Program-made: the position numbers and the translations under genes
NCBI GenBank assembly: GCA_963777695.1
Contig: CAVZRC010000001.1
Coordinates: 1,116,001-1,180,000, forward strand
Reading direction: 5' to 3'
Source: CAVZRC01 sp963777695
GTDB taxonomy: Bacteria; Planctomycetota; Planctomycetia; Isosphaerales; Isosphaeraceae
DNA length: 64,000 nucleotides
Notes under the pieces: generated by a model
The model's database searches: none
Seen by the model: only the letters and a program-made list of their open reading frames with translations
What the model was told of the DNA's origin: nothing
In this document: positions 55,926-64,000 of the stretch, one piece after another
How positions within the stretch are numbered: the stretch's first letter is position 1
How the letters are laid out: every line of letters starts with the position of its first letter

Positions 55926-56252
55926 ACACCGATGGCAGTGTGAATGTCAACGGGAGCAAGGTTCGGCCTGCCATTGAACGCGACGATGTTGTCGGCAATC
56001 AGGATAGGTTGTCCCTCTCGCTGGCGAGCCGGGACCCTGGAAGTGGACACCCCACCGGCCCACTCGACTCCGGCCGGCTCGGCCGGCCGGTGAAGGCGTT
56101 CGTGGCTCGCCGGTAGCCCTGGGACTCGTTGACTCCTGGTTGGTCGAGCCGGCCGGGGTCCCGATCTTCCCGTGAGCCGAATCCATCCGCAGACCTCCCC
56201 GAATCACACGAGGACATTCAGCAAGAAAGGGGGTTCGAGGTTCCGGCCAGGG
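55926..56252. other. Convergent intergenic region
   Basis: 327 bases between the methyltransferase and the minus-strand trypsin-like gene. A frame running to a TAG at 56114-56116 encodes NTDGSVNVNGSKVRPAIERD-like sequence, but it has no start and I do not recognise it; probably not a gene. It contains GC-rich CCGGCCGGCTCGGCCGGCCGG at 56069-56090, a short palindrome. Confidence 0.35.
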
Positions 56253-57515
56253 TCATTCCTTCGTTAGATACTTATCAAGTTGCTTCGCTTTGAAGTCGGC
56301 CAGGATTGCCCTGATCGGGATTCCTTCATTCACTCGAAAGCTCCTGTTCCCGGCCTTGTCGAGGGATTGTCCGACCGGTACCGCGGGATAGGGTGCTCCG
56401 CTGTGGTGGAGCGCGACGACCTCCCAATTCCGGTTGAAGACGGGCGAGCCTGACGAACCGGCCTTGGTGTCGGCCACGTATTGCACGCGACGGTCGGTCA
56501 TGTCGATCGGAACGTAGTTCTGTGTCAGCACGACCTTCGAGGGGTCGCCTTGCGGGTGTTGTATGATGCCGACGCGTTGATTCTTGGGGATGAAGTTCGG
56601 GGCTAGCAAGAGGTAGCCGCGGTGCTTGCCGCGACGCATCAGCTCGAGGAGCGCCGTCCCTTCCTTGACATCCTCCTTCGAGAGTCCCGGGAGCGGCTTC
56701 GCAGTCAGGCGAACGATCGAGTAGTCGAGCTCTTCGGGGACGCTCGTGTGGAAGAAGCTCGGGTCGAAGGCGAATTCGCGGCCCGCGCTCGGGTAGCCGT
56801 TGAGATCGTTCGCGAAGTCGAACAGCGCTGCGGCCCCGGCGAGATGGGCGGCGCTCGGCAAGACGTGGTTGTTGGTTATCAAGAGATCGGGGCCGATCAA
56901 GAAGCCGGTTCCGCATGCGTCCCCCTTCGGGTTCTGGATCAAACAAACGGCCCTGGCGCAATAGATCGCCGCGGCGAGTTGAGCGATGTCGAGGAAGTTG
57001 TCCTCGCTATTGATCACCCGCTCGAGTTCCGAAACATCATAAGCGATCGCGGCGGGAGCTGGGCCGTTGGCCGGCTTGATGTTCAGCGGCGAGGCGCGAA
57101 CGGCGATGCCCGGGGACTCGCGGACCCTTGCGGCCTCGATCTTGTATTCGGAGCGAAGTTTGGCGATCGCGGCGGGTTCCTTGATCAGATCATATCGTAC
57201 GATCAAGTCGGCGAAGAGCCCGCGATCGTCGGCCGGGAAGGTATCTTGTTCGACGAGATAGCTGAGAAGTCTGCCGAGCGCCTCGAAGCGGCTGTCCTCG
57301 GGCAGTGGGCCGAACTCCTCGAGCTTGATGATCAGGGATTGGACGAACGTCGATGCCGAAATGCCGTCGCCGATGGGAAGGCCGGGGAGGAACCGGTCCA
57401 GGGCCGCGAGCTTGAGCAGATTTCGCCGATCGACCAACGACTGGGCAAGATCCGTGCTCGAGAGCGATCTCGCCAGTCGGATCCGATCGTCGGCGTCCAG
57501 ATAGCGGGACGGCAT
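56253..57515 (-). CDS. Trypsin/V8-like serine peptidase with effector-associated-like N-terminal domain
   Basis: 420 residues without signal peptide. Residues 1-120 are a helical domain (DRIRLARSLSSTDLAQSLVD, SLIIKLEEFGPLPEDSRFEA, LGRLLSYL) like the effector-associated domains (EADs) that link proteases to NTP-dependent conflict systems; similarity judged by eye. The peptidase has GTGFLIGPDLLITNNHVLPS (His217), EELDYSIVRL (Asp264) and KAGSSGSPVFN (Ser355), a complete triad. As a cytosolic trypsin it probably acts inside the cell once recruited. It lies 53 bases after the upstream gene of the same strand, as last gene of a three-gene unit. ATG 57515. Confidence 0.8.
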   Translation of the reverse strand: MPSRYLDADDRIRLARSLSSTDLAQSLVDRRNLLKLAALDRFLPGLPIGDGISASTFVQSLIIKLEEFGPLPEDSRFEALGRLLSYLVEQDTFPADDRGLFADLIVRYDLIKEPAAIAKLRSEYKIEAARVRESPGIAVRASPLNIKPANGPAPAAIAYDVSELERVINSEDNFLDIAQLAAAIYCARAVCLIQNPKGDACGTGFLIGPDLLITNNHVLPSAAHLAGAAALFDFANDLNGYPSAGREFAFDPSFFHTSVPEELDYSIVRLTAKPLPGLSKEDVKEGTALLELMRRGKHRGYLLLAPNFIPKNQRVGIIQHPQGDPSKVVLTQNYVPIDMTDRRVQYVADTKAGSSGSPVFNRNWEVVALHHSGAPYPAVPVGQSLDKAGNRSFRVNEGIPIRAILADFKAKQLDKYLTKE

Positions 57516-57568
57516 GGTGAAGGGCCTCCGGAGATCGACCGCGCGGAGTGCGTGGGCAATCGCGAAAC

Positions 57569-58492
57569 TCAGATTCGGTTATTGAAATACTTGGCAAGCA
57601 ACTCTTGAAGGAAGGTTCGGGTGGCCTCGGGACAAGTGTCGTCATGCTTGGCCATATACTCGATCAGAGGCTTCATCGCGGAAGGGGACTCGACGAGTTG
57701 CGTGACCAGGCAGGTGGCGTACTGGAATTGACCGGGTGCGCCGAGCGTGATCTTCTCGTCGGCAAACGAGCCGTCGATGCCCGTCAAGGCGAGGAAGTTC
57801 CGTCGCGCCTCGCCATCATAGCCGAGCTTGGCGTAGCCCGTGAGGTGTCCGATGATCCGTGTGCGTTCCGCCATGGTGAGCGTCGCGATCGGTTGCGGCT
57901 CGGGTTTGAGCCCCAGGAGCAAGGTGAGGGTCTCGATCAGCTCGGAGAGTCGTTCGGGTTCGATTGTCGGTTCTGGTCCCTGTCCGTTCGCGGGTTCGGG
58001 CGAGGTGCGGAGCTCTTTCACCTGGCTCCAGGCGACGAATTCGAGAGTGATCTTGCAATTATCCCGCCATACCTCGTTGAAGACTTCCTTGCAGTGGGTG
58101 GCCCACACGTCGCGGCCCTCGGAGAAGAGATAAACGATGACTCCCGCGCCGTGAGTCTTCTTGAGGGCATAGGGAATGCAGAAGAGTTTTTGATTGTGCT
58201 TGCCCTCGCCGTCGAGAAACCGTGGCGGGATGTGGATCATAAACCGTCGATCGTTGCCGTTAATCACGATGGCGTGTTGATACTTGACCTTTGAATAGGA
58301 TGCCGTGATCTCCTCGATGGTATAACCGAGGAGGTTCAGGAGAGGCTCGAGGATGTTCCGGATGGTCGCGGTGGGGCGGAGGTCCTCGAGTTCGTCAGCT
58401 TCGGGAGCTGTAGTCTCGGGTAGGACGACCGCGCCCAACCTGGCACCTGCGGAGCGGATCGTCGCGCCGAGCGCCGGACCCAAGTTCGGCAT
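57569..58492 (-). CDS. Uncharacterised protein with effector-associated-like C-terminus
   Basis: 307 residues, cytosolic. An N-terminal alpha/beta domain (about residues 42-162, ATIRNILEPLLNLLGYTIEE, YQHAIVINGNDRRFMIHIPP, QKLFCIPYALKKTHGAGVIV, ITLEFVAWSQVKEL) is followed by a charged linker and a helical domain (208-303, TLTMAERTRIIGHLTGYAKL, then EARRNFLALTGIDGSFADE and CLVTQLVESPSAMKPLIEYM). The second domain has the shape of the EAD family, which pairs proteins by homotypic contacts with partners such as the neighbouring peptidase. The N-terminal domain is not recognised. ATG 58492 is one base behind the stop of the upstream gene. Confidence 0.65.
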   Translation of the reverse strand: MPNLGPALGATIRSAGARLGAVVLPETTAPEADELEDLRPTATIRNILEPLLNLLGYTIEEITASYSKVKYQHAIVINGNDRRFMIHIPPRFLDGEGKHNQKLFCIPYALKKTHGAGVIVYLFSEGRDVWATHCKEVFNEVWRDNCKITLEFVAWSQVKELRTSPEPANGQGPEPTIEPERLSELIETLTLLLGLKPEPQPIATLTMAERTRIIGHLTGYAKLGYDGEARRNFLALTGIDGSFADEKITLGAPGQFQYATCLVTQLVESPSAMKPLIEYMAKHDDTCPEATRTFLQELLAKYFNNRI

Positions 58493-58493
58493 G

Positions 58494-59924
58494 TCAGTCT
58501 CCCGCTCCCAGGGCATTCGTATCGTGTTGGTTTTCGTCCGGGGAGGGCGTTGCGGGGCCCCGCTCGCGGAGAGAGGCCGATTGACACTGGGACTCGGTGC
58601 GCGACCACGTCTCGTCGGCATCTTGCTCGGCCTTAACGACGAGTGACGATAGGCCGGACTTCCGCGCGAGGGCCGCAAGGTCAGGAGATCCAACCATGTC
58701 GAAATCCAATCCAAGTGACAATCGGCGGGACTTCCGCGCGAGGGCCGCAAGGTTGACGGATTTGGCGTCCCGAACTTCGCGCAGGAGCTGGGCCGAGCAT
58801 TCCCACAGCACGATCCGCTCCTCTTGGGCGAATTCCTTGAGGCTCTCGTGGGCCTCTCGATCGGAGAGGATCAGCATGGGGACGACCTGCGTGATCTCGG
58901 CCAGTACAGTCCGCTTGAGTGCGGAGGCGGCAGCCAGCAAGACGGGGCCGACTTCCCAGGTTACGAGCTTGAAATCCTCGTCCTTGTCGGCGGTCCGGGA
59001 AGAGGGGATCTTGAGCTTGACCGCGAACGCGATCGAGGCGCGCCAGGCGACGAGGTCGAGTTCGACAAGGAGTGGGTTGACCTCGGGGTCACCGGTCGCG
59101 ACGCGATGGATCACCTGGAATCCGAGCGACTGGAAGAGCAGGTCGATTCCGGCCGCGGCCTCCTCGGTCTCCAAGACCTTCTTGAGCCGGGATTCCCACA
59201 TCGAAGCCGAGATGATCATCACCAGGAAAAGCAAGATCGCGTAGGTCACGACCAACCAACGGACAGGCAACATGATGGTCAACAGCCCGAGCCCCATTCC
59301 CACGGAAAGGACTAACACGGAAGCATTGAGCAGCCGTTTCCTCCGATCCAACGGGAGCCTTCGAAAGGCCGGCTTAACTCCGGCCGCATTGGGGTAAAGA
59401 AAACCACTCATCGGCTTCAAGATCGTCTCGGGCAGCGCGATCGACACCAGGAGAGCCAGGGTGACGCTTATGACGAGCGAGAAGGTGTCCATGGTGTAGT
59501 TCGGCGTCTTTCCCATCAGGTGGAGCAGGCCCCTGACCAAGAATGCGACCGGGTAGAGGATCCAGTAGAGCAACAACCAAAGGACGCCGAGAGACACACC
59601 CGGAAGCAGGTTCGAGAGAAACGCGGCAATGTAGTCGAGAGCGGAGGGATTCTCGGTCGCGACACTCTCATAGTGTCGCAATTCGATGGCCGAAATGACC
59701 ATCACGATGAGGGAGAAGAGGTAGGACCAGCGCGGTCGGTTCAGGCACAAGGCCGCTGGCATTACCCCGAGGTAAGCGATCAGACCGGAGATCAGTATGA
59801 GGATCGCGCGGCGGCCAACGGTGAGTTGGTTCGTGGCGAACCCGGAGCGGAATAGCGCAGGACCAGCACTGAGGGCCGGATTGGAAGTGGTCGCGGTCGC
59901 CGAAGGTAGGAGGTCGTCGGTCAT
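58494..59924 (-). CDS. Polytopic membrane protein with PD-(D/E)XK-like (Mrr-type) domain
   Basis: 476 residues. About six membrane helices (residues about 40-60, 66-80, 108-130, 148-166, 198-217, 222-241) are followed by a cytosolic domain (255-390): AGIDLLFQSLGFQVIHRV, then LLVELDLVAWRASIAFAVKL, where Asp290 and Lys303 occupy the places of a D...xVK nuclease-like site, and LAEITQVVPMLILSDREA. A classical Glu/Gln before the Lys is Val, so activity is uncertain. Residues about 394-435 contain a duplicated block (LAALARKS twice; 24-base exact repeats at 58657-58680 and 58729-58752). First gene of the three-gene minus-strand unit; ATG 59924. Confidence 0.65.
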   Translation of the reverse strand: MTDDLLPSATATTSNPALSAGPALFRSGFATNQLTVGRRAILILISGLIAYLGVMPAALCLNRPRWSYLFSLIVMVISAIELRHYESVATENPSALDYIAAFLSNLLPGVSLGVLWLLLYWILYPVAFLVRGLLHLMGKTPNYTMDTFSLVISVTLALLVSIALPETILKPMSGFLYPNAAGVKPAFRRLPLDRRKRLLNASVLVLSVGMGLGLLTIMLPVRWLVVTYAILLFLVMIISASMWESRLKKVLETEEAAAGIDLLFQSLGFQVIHRVATGDPEVNPLLVELDLVAWRASIAFAVKLKIPSSRTADKDEDFKLVTWEVGPVLLAAASALKRTVLAEITQVVPMLILSDREAHESLKEFAQEERIVLWECSAQLLREVRDAKSVNLAALARKSRRLSLGLDFDMVGSPDLAALARKSGLSSLVVKAEQDADETWSRTESQCQSASLRERGPATPSPDENQHDTNALGAGD

Positions 59925-60826
59925 CGCTAAGCTCCGCTGTTCGTCACCCCTTACCTCGTCACGCGGACGTGATTCGTAATGGAATCGTTATCGGGGCTAC
60001 CACGAAAGAACTCGGTCAAGCGAAGAAGTGTCGGATGCCGGAGGCCGATTTCAGTATCTCCCTCTCCTGTTCGCTCGCTGAACCGGGACTGAGACTCAAT
60101 ACAAGGCCCAGGATGGAGGTCACATTTTCACTCGATGGCGTCGAATATTTTCGACGTATACGGTATAGATCCTGCACCATATCGTTGCAAGGAAAAACCG
60201 GGCGGATGGCCTGGTTTCCGGAGAGCCCGAGCGATTCCCCTCCAAGGGGCGGAGTGGCCACGTAGAGCGCTTCACGCTTGAGTTGCGCACACCGCACACA
60301 CCCACCCGAAGCGTGAGCGAGGGGAACGTCGTCGGATCCTCGCCGACGCTTCGGGTTCGTATCAGTCTCCTTCGTCTCGAGCTGTGCGCGTAACGATCGG
60401 TGAACCGCGCGTAACTTATGCGCAACCTTCGCCTGACACCATGAGACTGCCCATCAGCGACATCGGACGCGAGGAAGTGAGACAAATGGCCACGACTCCG
60501 GTGATCGACTGTGGCCGATGGCGGAGCCTCGGCGCTTCACGAGGGGCAGAAGTTCACGCCGGGCGGCCTGAATCTGGACGATCGCTGGAACGCTCACGGA
60601 GAGACTGACGGCGACCCGCATCCGAGGGAAAGGGACCGGAGAGGAGATCCAGGCGGCTGGCAGTGCCCCATCGTCTCGAATCGTTCGGACATGGTCCTTC
60701 TCGTTGAACTCCTGTCCACGTCACGACCCCGCGGACACTGGGAGCTACGACCGCAATCGAGGAGGGCCCTCGCGGGGAGTTTGGCAAATGAGAATGCGAC
60801 GACATCATTGCGGCCCATCGTCCGTT
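59925..60826. other. Intergenic region holding a MITE-like element
   Basis: 902 bases between two minus-strand units: the upstream (promoter) side of the membrane-nuclease-like gene and the 3' end of the ExbD-operon accessory gene. Besides the element at 60263-60411 I see no supported gene. A short plus-strand frame at 60424-60608 is unconvincing. Confidence 0.4.
60263..60411. repeat. MITE-like element, copy B (reverse orientation)
   Basis: TAGAGCGCTTCACG at 60263 matches the end of copy A (27663-27807). The core CCCGAAGCGTGAGCGAGGGG...GTCGGATCCTCGCCGACGCTT is the reverse complement of the core of copy A, and CTCGAGCTGTGCGC (60377-60390) matches its GCGCACAGCTCGAG. The right terminal repeat is degraded (GGTGAACCGCGCG). 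Two copies 32 kb apart in opposite orientation show mobility or recombination. Confidence 0.78.
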
Positions 60827-61705
60827 TCACTCGTGCTCAGAGTCCCAAACCCTGGGGGCTTCGTGAGCGACCGATCGCGCCCAATGGCTGAGGGCGGCCG
60901 GGTCGAGCTCGTCGTTCGGGCTGGGTTTCGACGTGCCGAGTCGCGCGGGGTGGGCGAGGAGGCGACGAAGCTGGACGGCCCACCTCAAGAGCATGATGAT
61001 AAACATGCCTCCGAGCGCAATCAGGATCATCCGAAACGTGGGGCTGATCCCCTTGGCGTTCGGAGCGGCGGTCTGGGGAGCGTCCCAGCCGATCCGGCCG
61101 ACCAGGACCGGAGCCCCTCGCGCCTTGTCGCCCGCCTCATACTGCATGAGCTTGAGGAAGTAGCCATTGAAGACGACGCGCTCGGAAACTTCGGCGCCGA
61201 TCGGGAAGCCCTTCGGTACATCCTCGAATACACAGACGTAGGGGGCGCGGCGTTGCTCGGGGGTCATGACCCAGGCTTCGTACAGCCATCCGGTCTTGCT
61301 GAGCTTCGATTCGTACCGGAGCACCCGGAGCGCCGAGCCGAGGATGTGGACGGGCACCCCCCGGTAGTGCTCGGGACGTTCCCAGAGATGGGTCAGGAGG
61401 ATGTCGCGGCGGCTCTCCGCCGCCAGTTCCGTGTGCGTCTTGCCGCGAGCACGTTCCAGGAGCAGGGTGTAGGCCGCGTTGTCGCGAAACGACATCGGCG
61501 TCCGATCCGTGACGCTCTCGAACGCGACCGAGGTATCGGGGATGACCGGCTGCGGTCGATCCTCGACGGTGACCGGGGGCTCGGCGGGAGCCGGCTGGGT
61601 CTGGGCGTAACTCCAGAAGAAACCCCAGCCGGCGAGCATGACGACCGAGAGCATCGCCAGGCGGGGAAGTTCCGAGCCCCGGAAGAATGAGGAAGACCGT
61701 TCCAC
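60827..61705 (-). CDS. Membrane protein of the ExbB/ExbD operon, unknown function
   Basis: About 292 residues. GTG 61705 lies behind AGGAGG, which decides the start (the frame is open to 61759). An N-terminal helix (LAMLSVVMLAGWGFFWSYA), a Pro-rich linker, an extracytoplasmic domain (about residues 60-215, with HYRGVPVHILGSALRVLRYE and YVCVFEDVPKGFPIGAEVSE) and a C-terminal helix (MILIALGGMFIIMLLRWAV) with a basic tail. Similar two-helix proteins accompany TolQ/ExbD pairs in planctomycetes; role unknown. It is 73 bases from the stop of the ExbD gene upstream. Confidence 0.65.
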   Translation of the reverse strand: MERSSSFFRGSELPRLAMLSVVMLAGWGFFWSYAQTQPAPAEPPVTVEDRPQPVIPDTSVAFESVTDRTPMSFRDNAAYTLLLERARGKTHTELAAESRRDILLTHLWERPEHYRGVPVHILGSALRVLRYESKLSKTGWLYEAWVMTPEQRRAPYVCVFEDVPKGFPIGAEVSERVVFNGYFLKLMQYEAGDKARGAPVLVGRIGWDAPQTAAPNAKGISPTFRMILIALGGMFIIMLLRWAVQLRRLLAHPARLGTSKPSPNDELDPAALSHWARSVAHEAPRVWDSEHE

Positions 61706-61778
61706 GATCGGTGACCCTCCTGCTACGGCGAGATTCGAGCAGTCATCGCCTCCCCGCACGAAAGGTAATCGCTCTCGA

Positions 61779-62288
61779 TCATTCGCCTTCGCCGGGACTC
61801 AGTTCGTCGAAGCTCAATTTCGGCTCCTTCTTGGCGCGAACGAACGCGTTGGAGAAGGCATTGATGACCCGCACCAGCTCGGAGTACCTGAGAGTCGGGT
61901 TGACTTTCAACAATGTCTGGTCGAAGGGTAAGTTCGGGTCCTGGAAATACTTGTCCAGCTCCTTCTCGAGCGCGGCCGTATCGGTGGGGATGGTCAGCTC
62001 GCCGACGTTGATCTGGGCAAGGGATCCGCCCGGGCCGGCCCTTAGGATCGTGGGGAGGGTCCGCAGCGAGGCCGGCAACTTGTCGGAAGCGGCCTCGGTC
62101 GGTGCCTCCGCCCCGATCGCTGTCGCCGGCTGCGCCGGCATCAGGTTCATGACGAACTGACCCTCGGACGGCGCCGGGCGATATGTGAGCACGAAGAACG
62201 TCAGGAGCTGGAATGCCATGTCCAGCATCGGCGCGACCGGCACCTCGGGCTCCGACGCTCCTCGCGACTTTCTCTTCTTTCGCCGCAC
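61779..62288 (-). CDS. ExbD/TolR-like biopolymer transport protein, second copy
   Basis: 169 residues from GTG 62288. Basic start (RRKKRKSRGASEPEVPVAPM) and the conserved Asp in the membrane helix: APMLDMAFQLLTFFVLTYRP (proton-path Asp). The periplasmic domain is longer and more acidic than in the first copy. ExbD/TolR dimers sit in a pentameric ExbB/TolQ motor. It follows the other ExbD gene by 33 bases. Confidence 0.87.
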   Translation of the reverse strand: MRRKKRKSRGASEPEVPVAPMLDMAFQLLTFFVLTYRPAPSEGQFVMNLMPAQPATAIGAEAPTEAASDKLPASLRTLPTILRAGPGGSLAQINVGELTIPTDTAALEKELDKYFQDPNLPFDQTLLKVNPTLRYSELVRVINAFSNAFVRAKKEPKLSFDELSPGEGE

Positions 62289-62321
62289 GGATCGTTCTCC
62301 TGCCTGGGGCGTATATCGGCC

Positions 62322-62789
62322 TCAACTACCCATCATGGCCTTGAGGGCGAACTTGCGGAACCCATTGGCCTGGCATGCCTTGATCAAGCCGAACACCGAG
62401 GAGTAAGTCGTTTCCTTGTCGGCGCGGAGGACGATGGTCGTCGGCAGGCTGCCGGAGGCATCGAGCTTGATGCCTCCGGCCTTGAGGTTGAGCTTGACGA
62501 GGTCGGCCTCGTGTTTGATGGTCTGGATCGCCTTGTGCAGCGGTTGGGCCTCGCCGTTCATCAAGAGATGCCCTTCCGAATCGACGTTGAGCACCAACCG
62601 GTCCTCGACATGCCCGGCGTCGTCGATCGGCCGGGCGGAGCCGGCGACGGGGAGGCGGACCCTCTGATCGTAGTTCTCGTTGCTGAAGTTCATGACCAGC
62701 ATGAAGAAGGTAATCAACTGGAACACGATATCCAGCAGCGGCGTCAAGTTGGGCTCGGCCTTGAGTTCGATACTTGCTGAGCCGGACAT
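62322..62789 (-). CDS. ExbD/TolR-like biopolymer transport protein, first copy
   Basis: 155 residues. LTPLLDIVFQLITFFMLVMN contains the conserved proton-path Asp in the single helix; the periplasmic part ends TTIVLRADKETTYSSVFGLI KAC, as in ExbD/TolR. Together with the upstream ExbB/TolQ-like protein it forms a proton-motive-force-driven motor that energises envelope processes. It follows that gene by 30 bases. Confidence 0.92.
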   Translation of the reverse strand: MSGSASIELKAEPNLTPLLDIVFQLITFFMLVMNFSNENYDQRVRLPVAGSARPIDDAGHVEDRLVLNVDSEGHLLMNGEAQPLHKAIQTIKHEADLVKLNLKAGGIKLDASGSLPTTIVLRADKETTYSSVFGLIKACQANGFRKFALKAMMGS

Positions 62790-62819
62790 GGCATCACCTC
62801 CCGAGTTTGCCGGACGGCT

Positions 62820-63734
62820 TTACGCGGTCTTGGCGGCCTTGGCCGCGGCGACGAGGGAGTTGATCGTGCGATCGGCCACGCGGGTCGATTCCATGGTCAT
62901 CTGGGCGATCCGATTGCGGAAGAAGGCGAAGAAGAAGATGGCCGGGACCGACAAAGATACGCCTTCGAGCGTGATGAAGAGGGCCGTCGAGATCCCCTTG
63001 GCCACCTGGTCGGGGCGTGGTTGAGCCCCGGCGGCCATGGCGATCTCCTTGAAGCTCATGATCATCCCCCAGATCGTGCCGACGAGCCCGATCATCGGAC
63101 CCAGGGTGCCGATGATGGCGAGGTAGCTGATCCTCATGTCCATGCTGGTGACGATCTCATCGGAGGCCTCGCTCATCGCCTCCTTTGCCTCGGCGCGGCC
63201 CGCCGGCAGGTTGGCGATGCCGGTCCGCACCAGTCGGGCCAGGAAGGAATCGTTGTCCTTGCAGGCATCATAAGCATCCTGGAATTTCTTCTCGCGGATC
63301 GCGGCCTCGAGGCGCTCGACCAGTGCCGAGGGCACGGCCTCGCTGATTCGCAACTCCATGAACAGCCGGATGACCAGGGCCGTGAAATACACGGAGAGGA
63401 GCAGGAGGAATGCCCCGATCGGCCCGGAAGACTGGATCGCCAGGGAGAGCAAGGTATCCGGCGGTGGCGGGCTCGTCCCGGCCCCGCCCGCCGGGGCGGC
63501 GGGTGCGGCGGCCGGTGCCGCGGCATCGGCCGCAGGCGCCGGGTTATCTTCCTTGGCCGGGGCCGCGGGCATATCCTTGGCGGCCGGTGCCTCGGCCTTG
63601 CCGGCCGGTTCCTGGGCGTGCGCCAGGCCGAGATCGATGGTGGCGAGCCAGGCCAGGAGCACGCTCATCGTCGTGAAAACGAGCCACCGCCATTCAGAGA
63701 TCCCGAATCGGCGGCCAGGAAAGAGCTGGGGCAT
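62820..63734 (-). CDS. MotA/TolQ/ExbB proton-channel family protein
   Basis: 304 residues. Signal-like helix (LVFTTMSVLLAWLATIDLGL AHA), then a 50-residue Ala/Pro-rich periplasmic linker, then three helices: GPIGAFLLLLSVYFTALVIR, YLAIIGTLGPMIGLVGTIWG (TolQ signature) and ISTALFITLEGVSLSVPAIF. The large cytosolic loop between helices 1 and 2 is present. The N-terminal extension is typical of planctomycetal and other ExbB homologues. ATG 63734 follows GGAG. First gene of the four-gene minus-strand operon. Confidence 0.92.
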   Translation of the reverse strand: MPQLFPGRRFGISEWRWLVFTTMSVLLAWLATIDLGLAHAQEPAGKAEAPAAKDMPAAPAKEDNPAPAADAAAPAAAPAAPAGGAGTSPPPPDTLLSLAIQSSGPIGAFLLLLSVYFTALVIRLFMELRISEAVPSALVERLEAAIREKKFQDAYDACKDNDSFLARLVRTGIANLPAGRAEAKEAMSEASDEIVTSMDMRISYLAIIGTLGPMIGLVGTIWGMIMSFKEIAMAAGAQPRPDQVAKGISTALFITLEGVSLSVPAIFFFAFFRNRIAQMTMESTRVADRTINSLVAAAKAAKTA

Positions 63735-64000
63735 CGAAGGAGTCTCCACCGACTGGAACCGAATCGCAAGTGCCGCGAGTGACGCCGAATCCCTTAAGAG
63801 TACGCGGCCGACCGGGGTCGGTGACATGGAGACACAAACCGGATCGTCCGCAATGGAGCGACGCCGTTTTCTCCGCCACGTCCCGGGGCATCCTCGGGGC
63901 GTCTCACGCGACACGGAATCGGAGGAGGAAGGTTTCGGTCGAAGCATGAGGGAGGAATTGCCGCGGCCTCGCCCTAGCGAACGTCCCCATCGGCGAGCCC

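Noticed and set aside
60384..60608. Small plus-strand ORF after the MITE copy B
   Set aside because: It starts inside the repeat element, turns Arg/Ser-rich and has no ribosome-binding site or recognisable motif.

Overview
The window is high-GC bacterial DNA and fits a member of the Planctomycetota, most likely the Isosphaeraceae. The clues are a DUF1559 protein with a type IV pilin-like N-terminus, a TPR/FG-GAP/ASPIC (CRTAC1) giant, a DUF58/MoxR/VWA operon with a very large Gln/Gly-rich membrane protein, a Ser/Thr kinase next to an FGE-sulfatase domain, a zinc-ribbon membrane protein and small one-helix proteins beginning with an RFxLGTLM-like motif. This is inference from gene content; no rRNA is present.

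Layout. 1-8.2 kb: the tail of a metallophosphoesterase, yidC, a small protein coupled to tspO, a TPR-glycosyltransferase on the minus strand, mgtE and a zinc-ribbon membrane protein. 8.6-24 kb: a plus-strand operon, TPR/gluzincin protease, DUF4159, MoxR ATPase, DUF58, BatA-like VWA protein, giant coiled-coil Q/G-rich protein, VWA/GATase-like protein and C13/caspase-like peptidase, mostly linked by ATGA overlaps. 24-36 kb: small hypothetical genes, a YbjQ-type protein, tRNA-Phe, a WYL regulator, tRNA-Ile, a response regulator, CRTAC1, DUF1559 with a small lipoprotein, and DUF3179. 36-44 kb: a membrane sulfatase-like protein and a minus-strand operon in which a P1B heavy-metal ATPase is fused to an HflK/SPFH protein, followed by HflC and a second SPFH protein. 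44-52.5 kb: a low-affinity iron permease-like protein, an integrase relic, a WD40 protein and a kinase/FGE pair. 52.9-56 kb: a compact putative RiPP locus (YcaO, precursor-like peptide, SAM methyltransferase). 56-60 kb: a minus-strand module with a trypsin-like peptidase carrying an effector-associated-like N-terminus, a companion protein and a membrane protein with a nuclease-like domain. 60.8-63.7 kb: an ExbB/TolQ-ExbD-ExbD operon with an accessory membrane protein.

Two general properties matter. First, at least 17 single-base indels and two in-frame stops interrupt genes that otherwise read as intact family members. Their density and scatter look more like consensus errors of a long-read or draft assembly than decay. 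Disrupted genes are therefore annotated across the indel, with the position stated. Second, the intergenic spaces hold several unrelated families of short palindromic elements, two of which occur twice within the window.

The best candidates for undescribed biology are the YcaO/precursor/methyltransferase locus with a Pro-Glu repeat core that almost lacks Cys/Ser/Thr, the P-type ATPase-SPFH fusion operon, and the peptidase/nuclease-like three-gene module.
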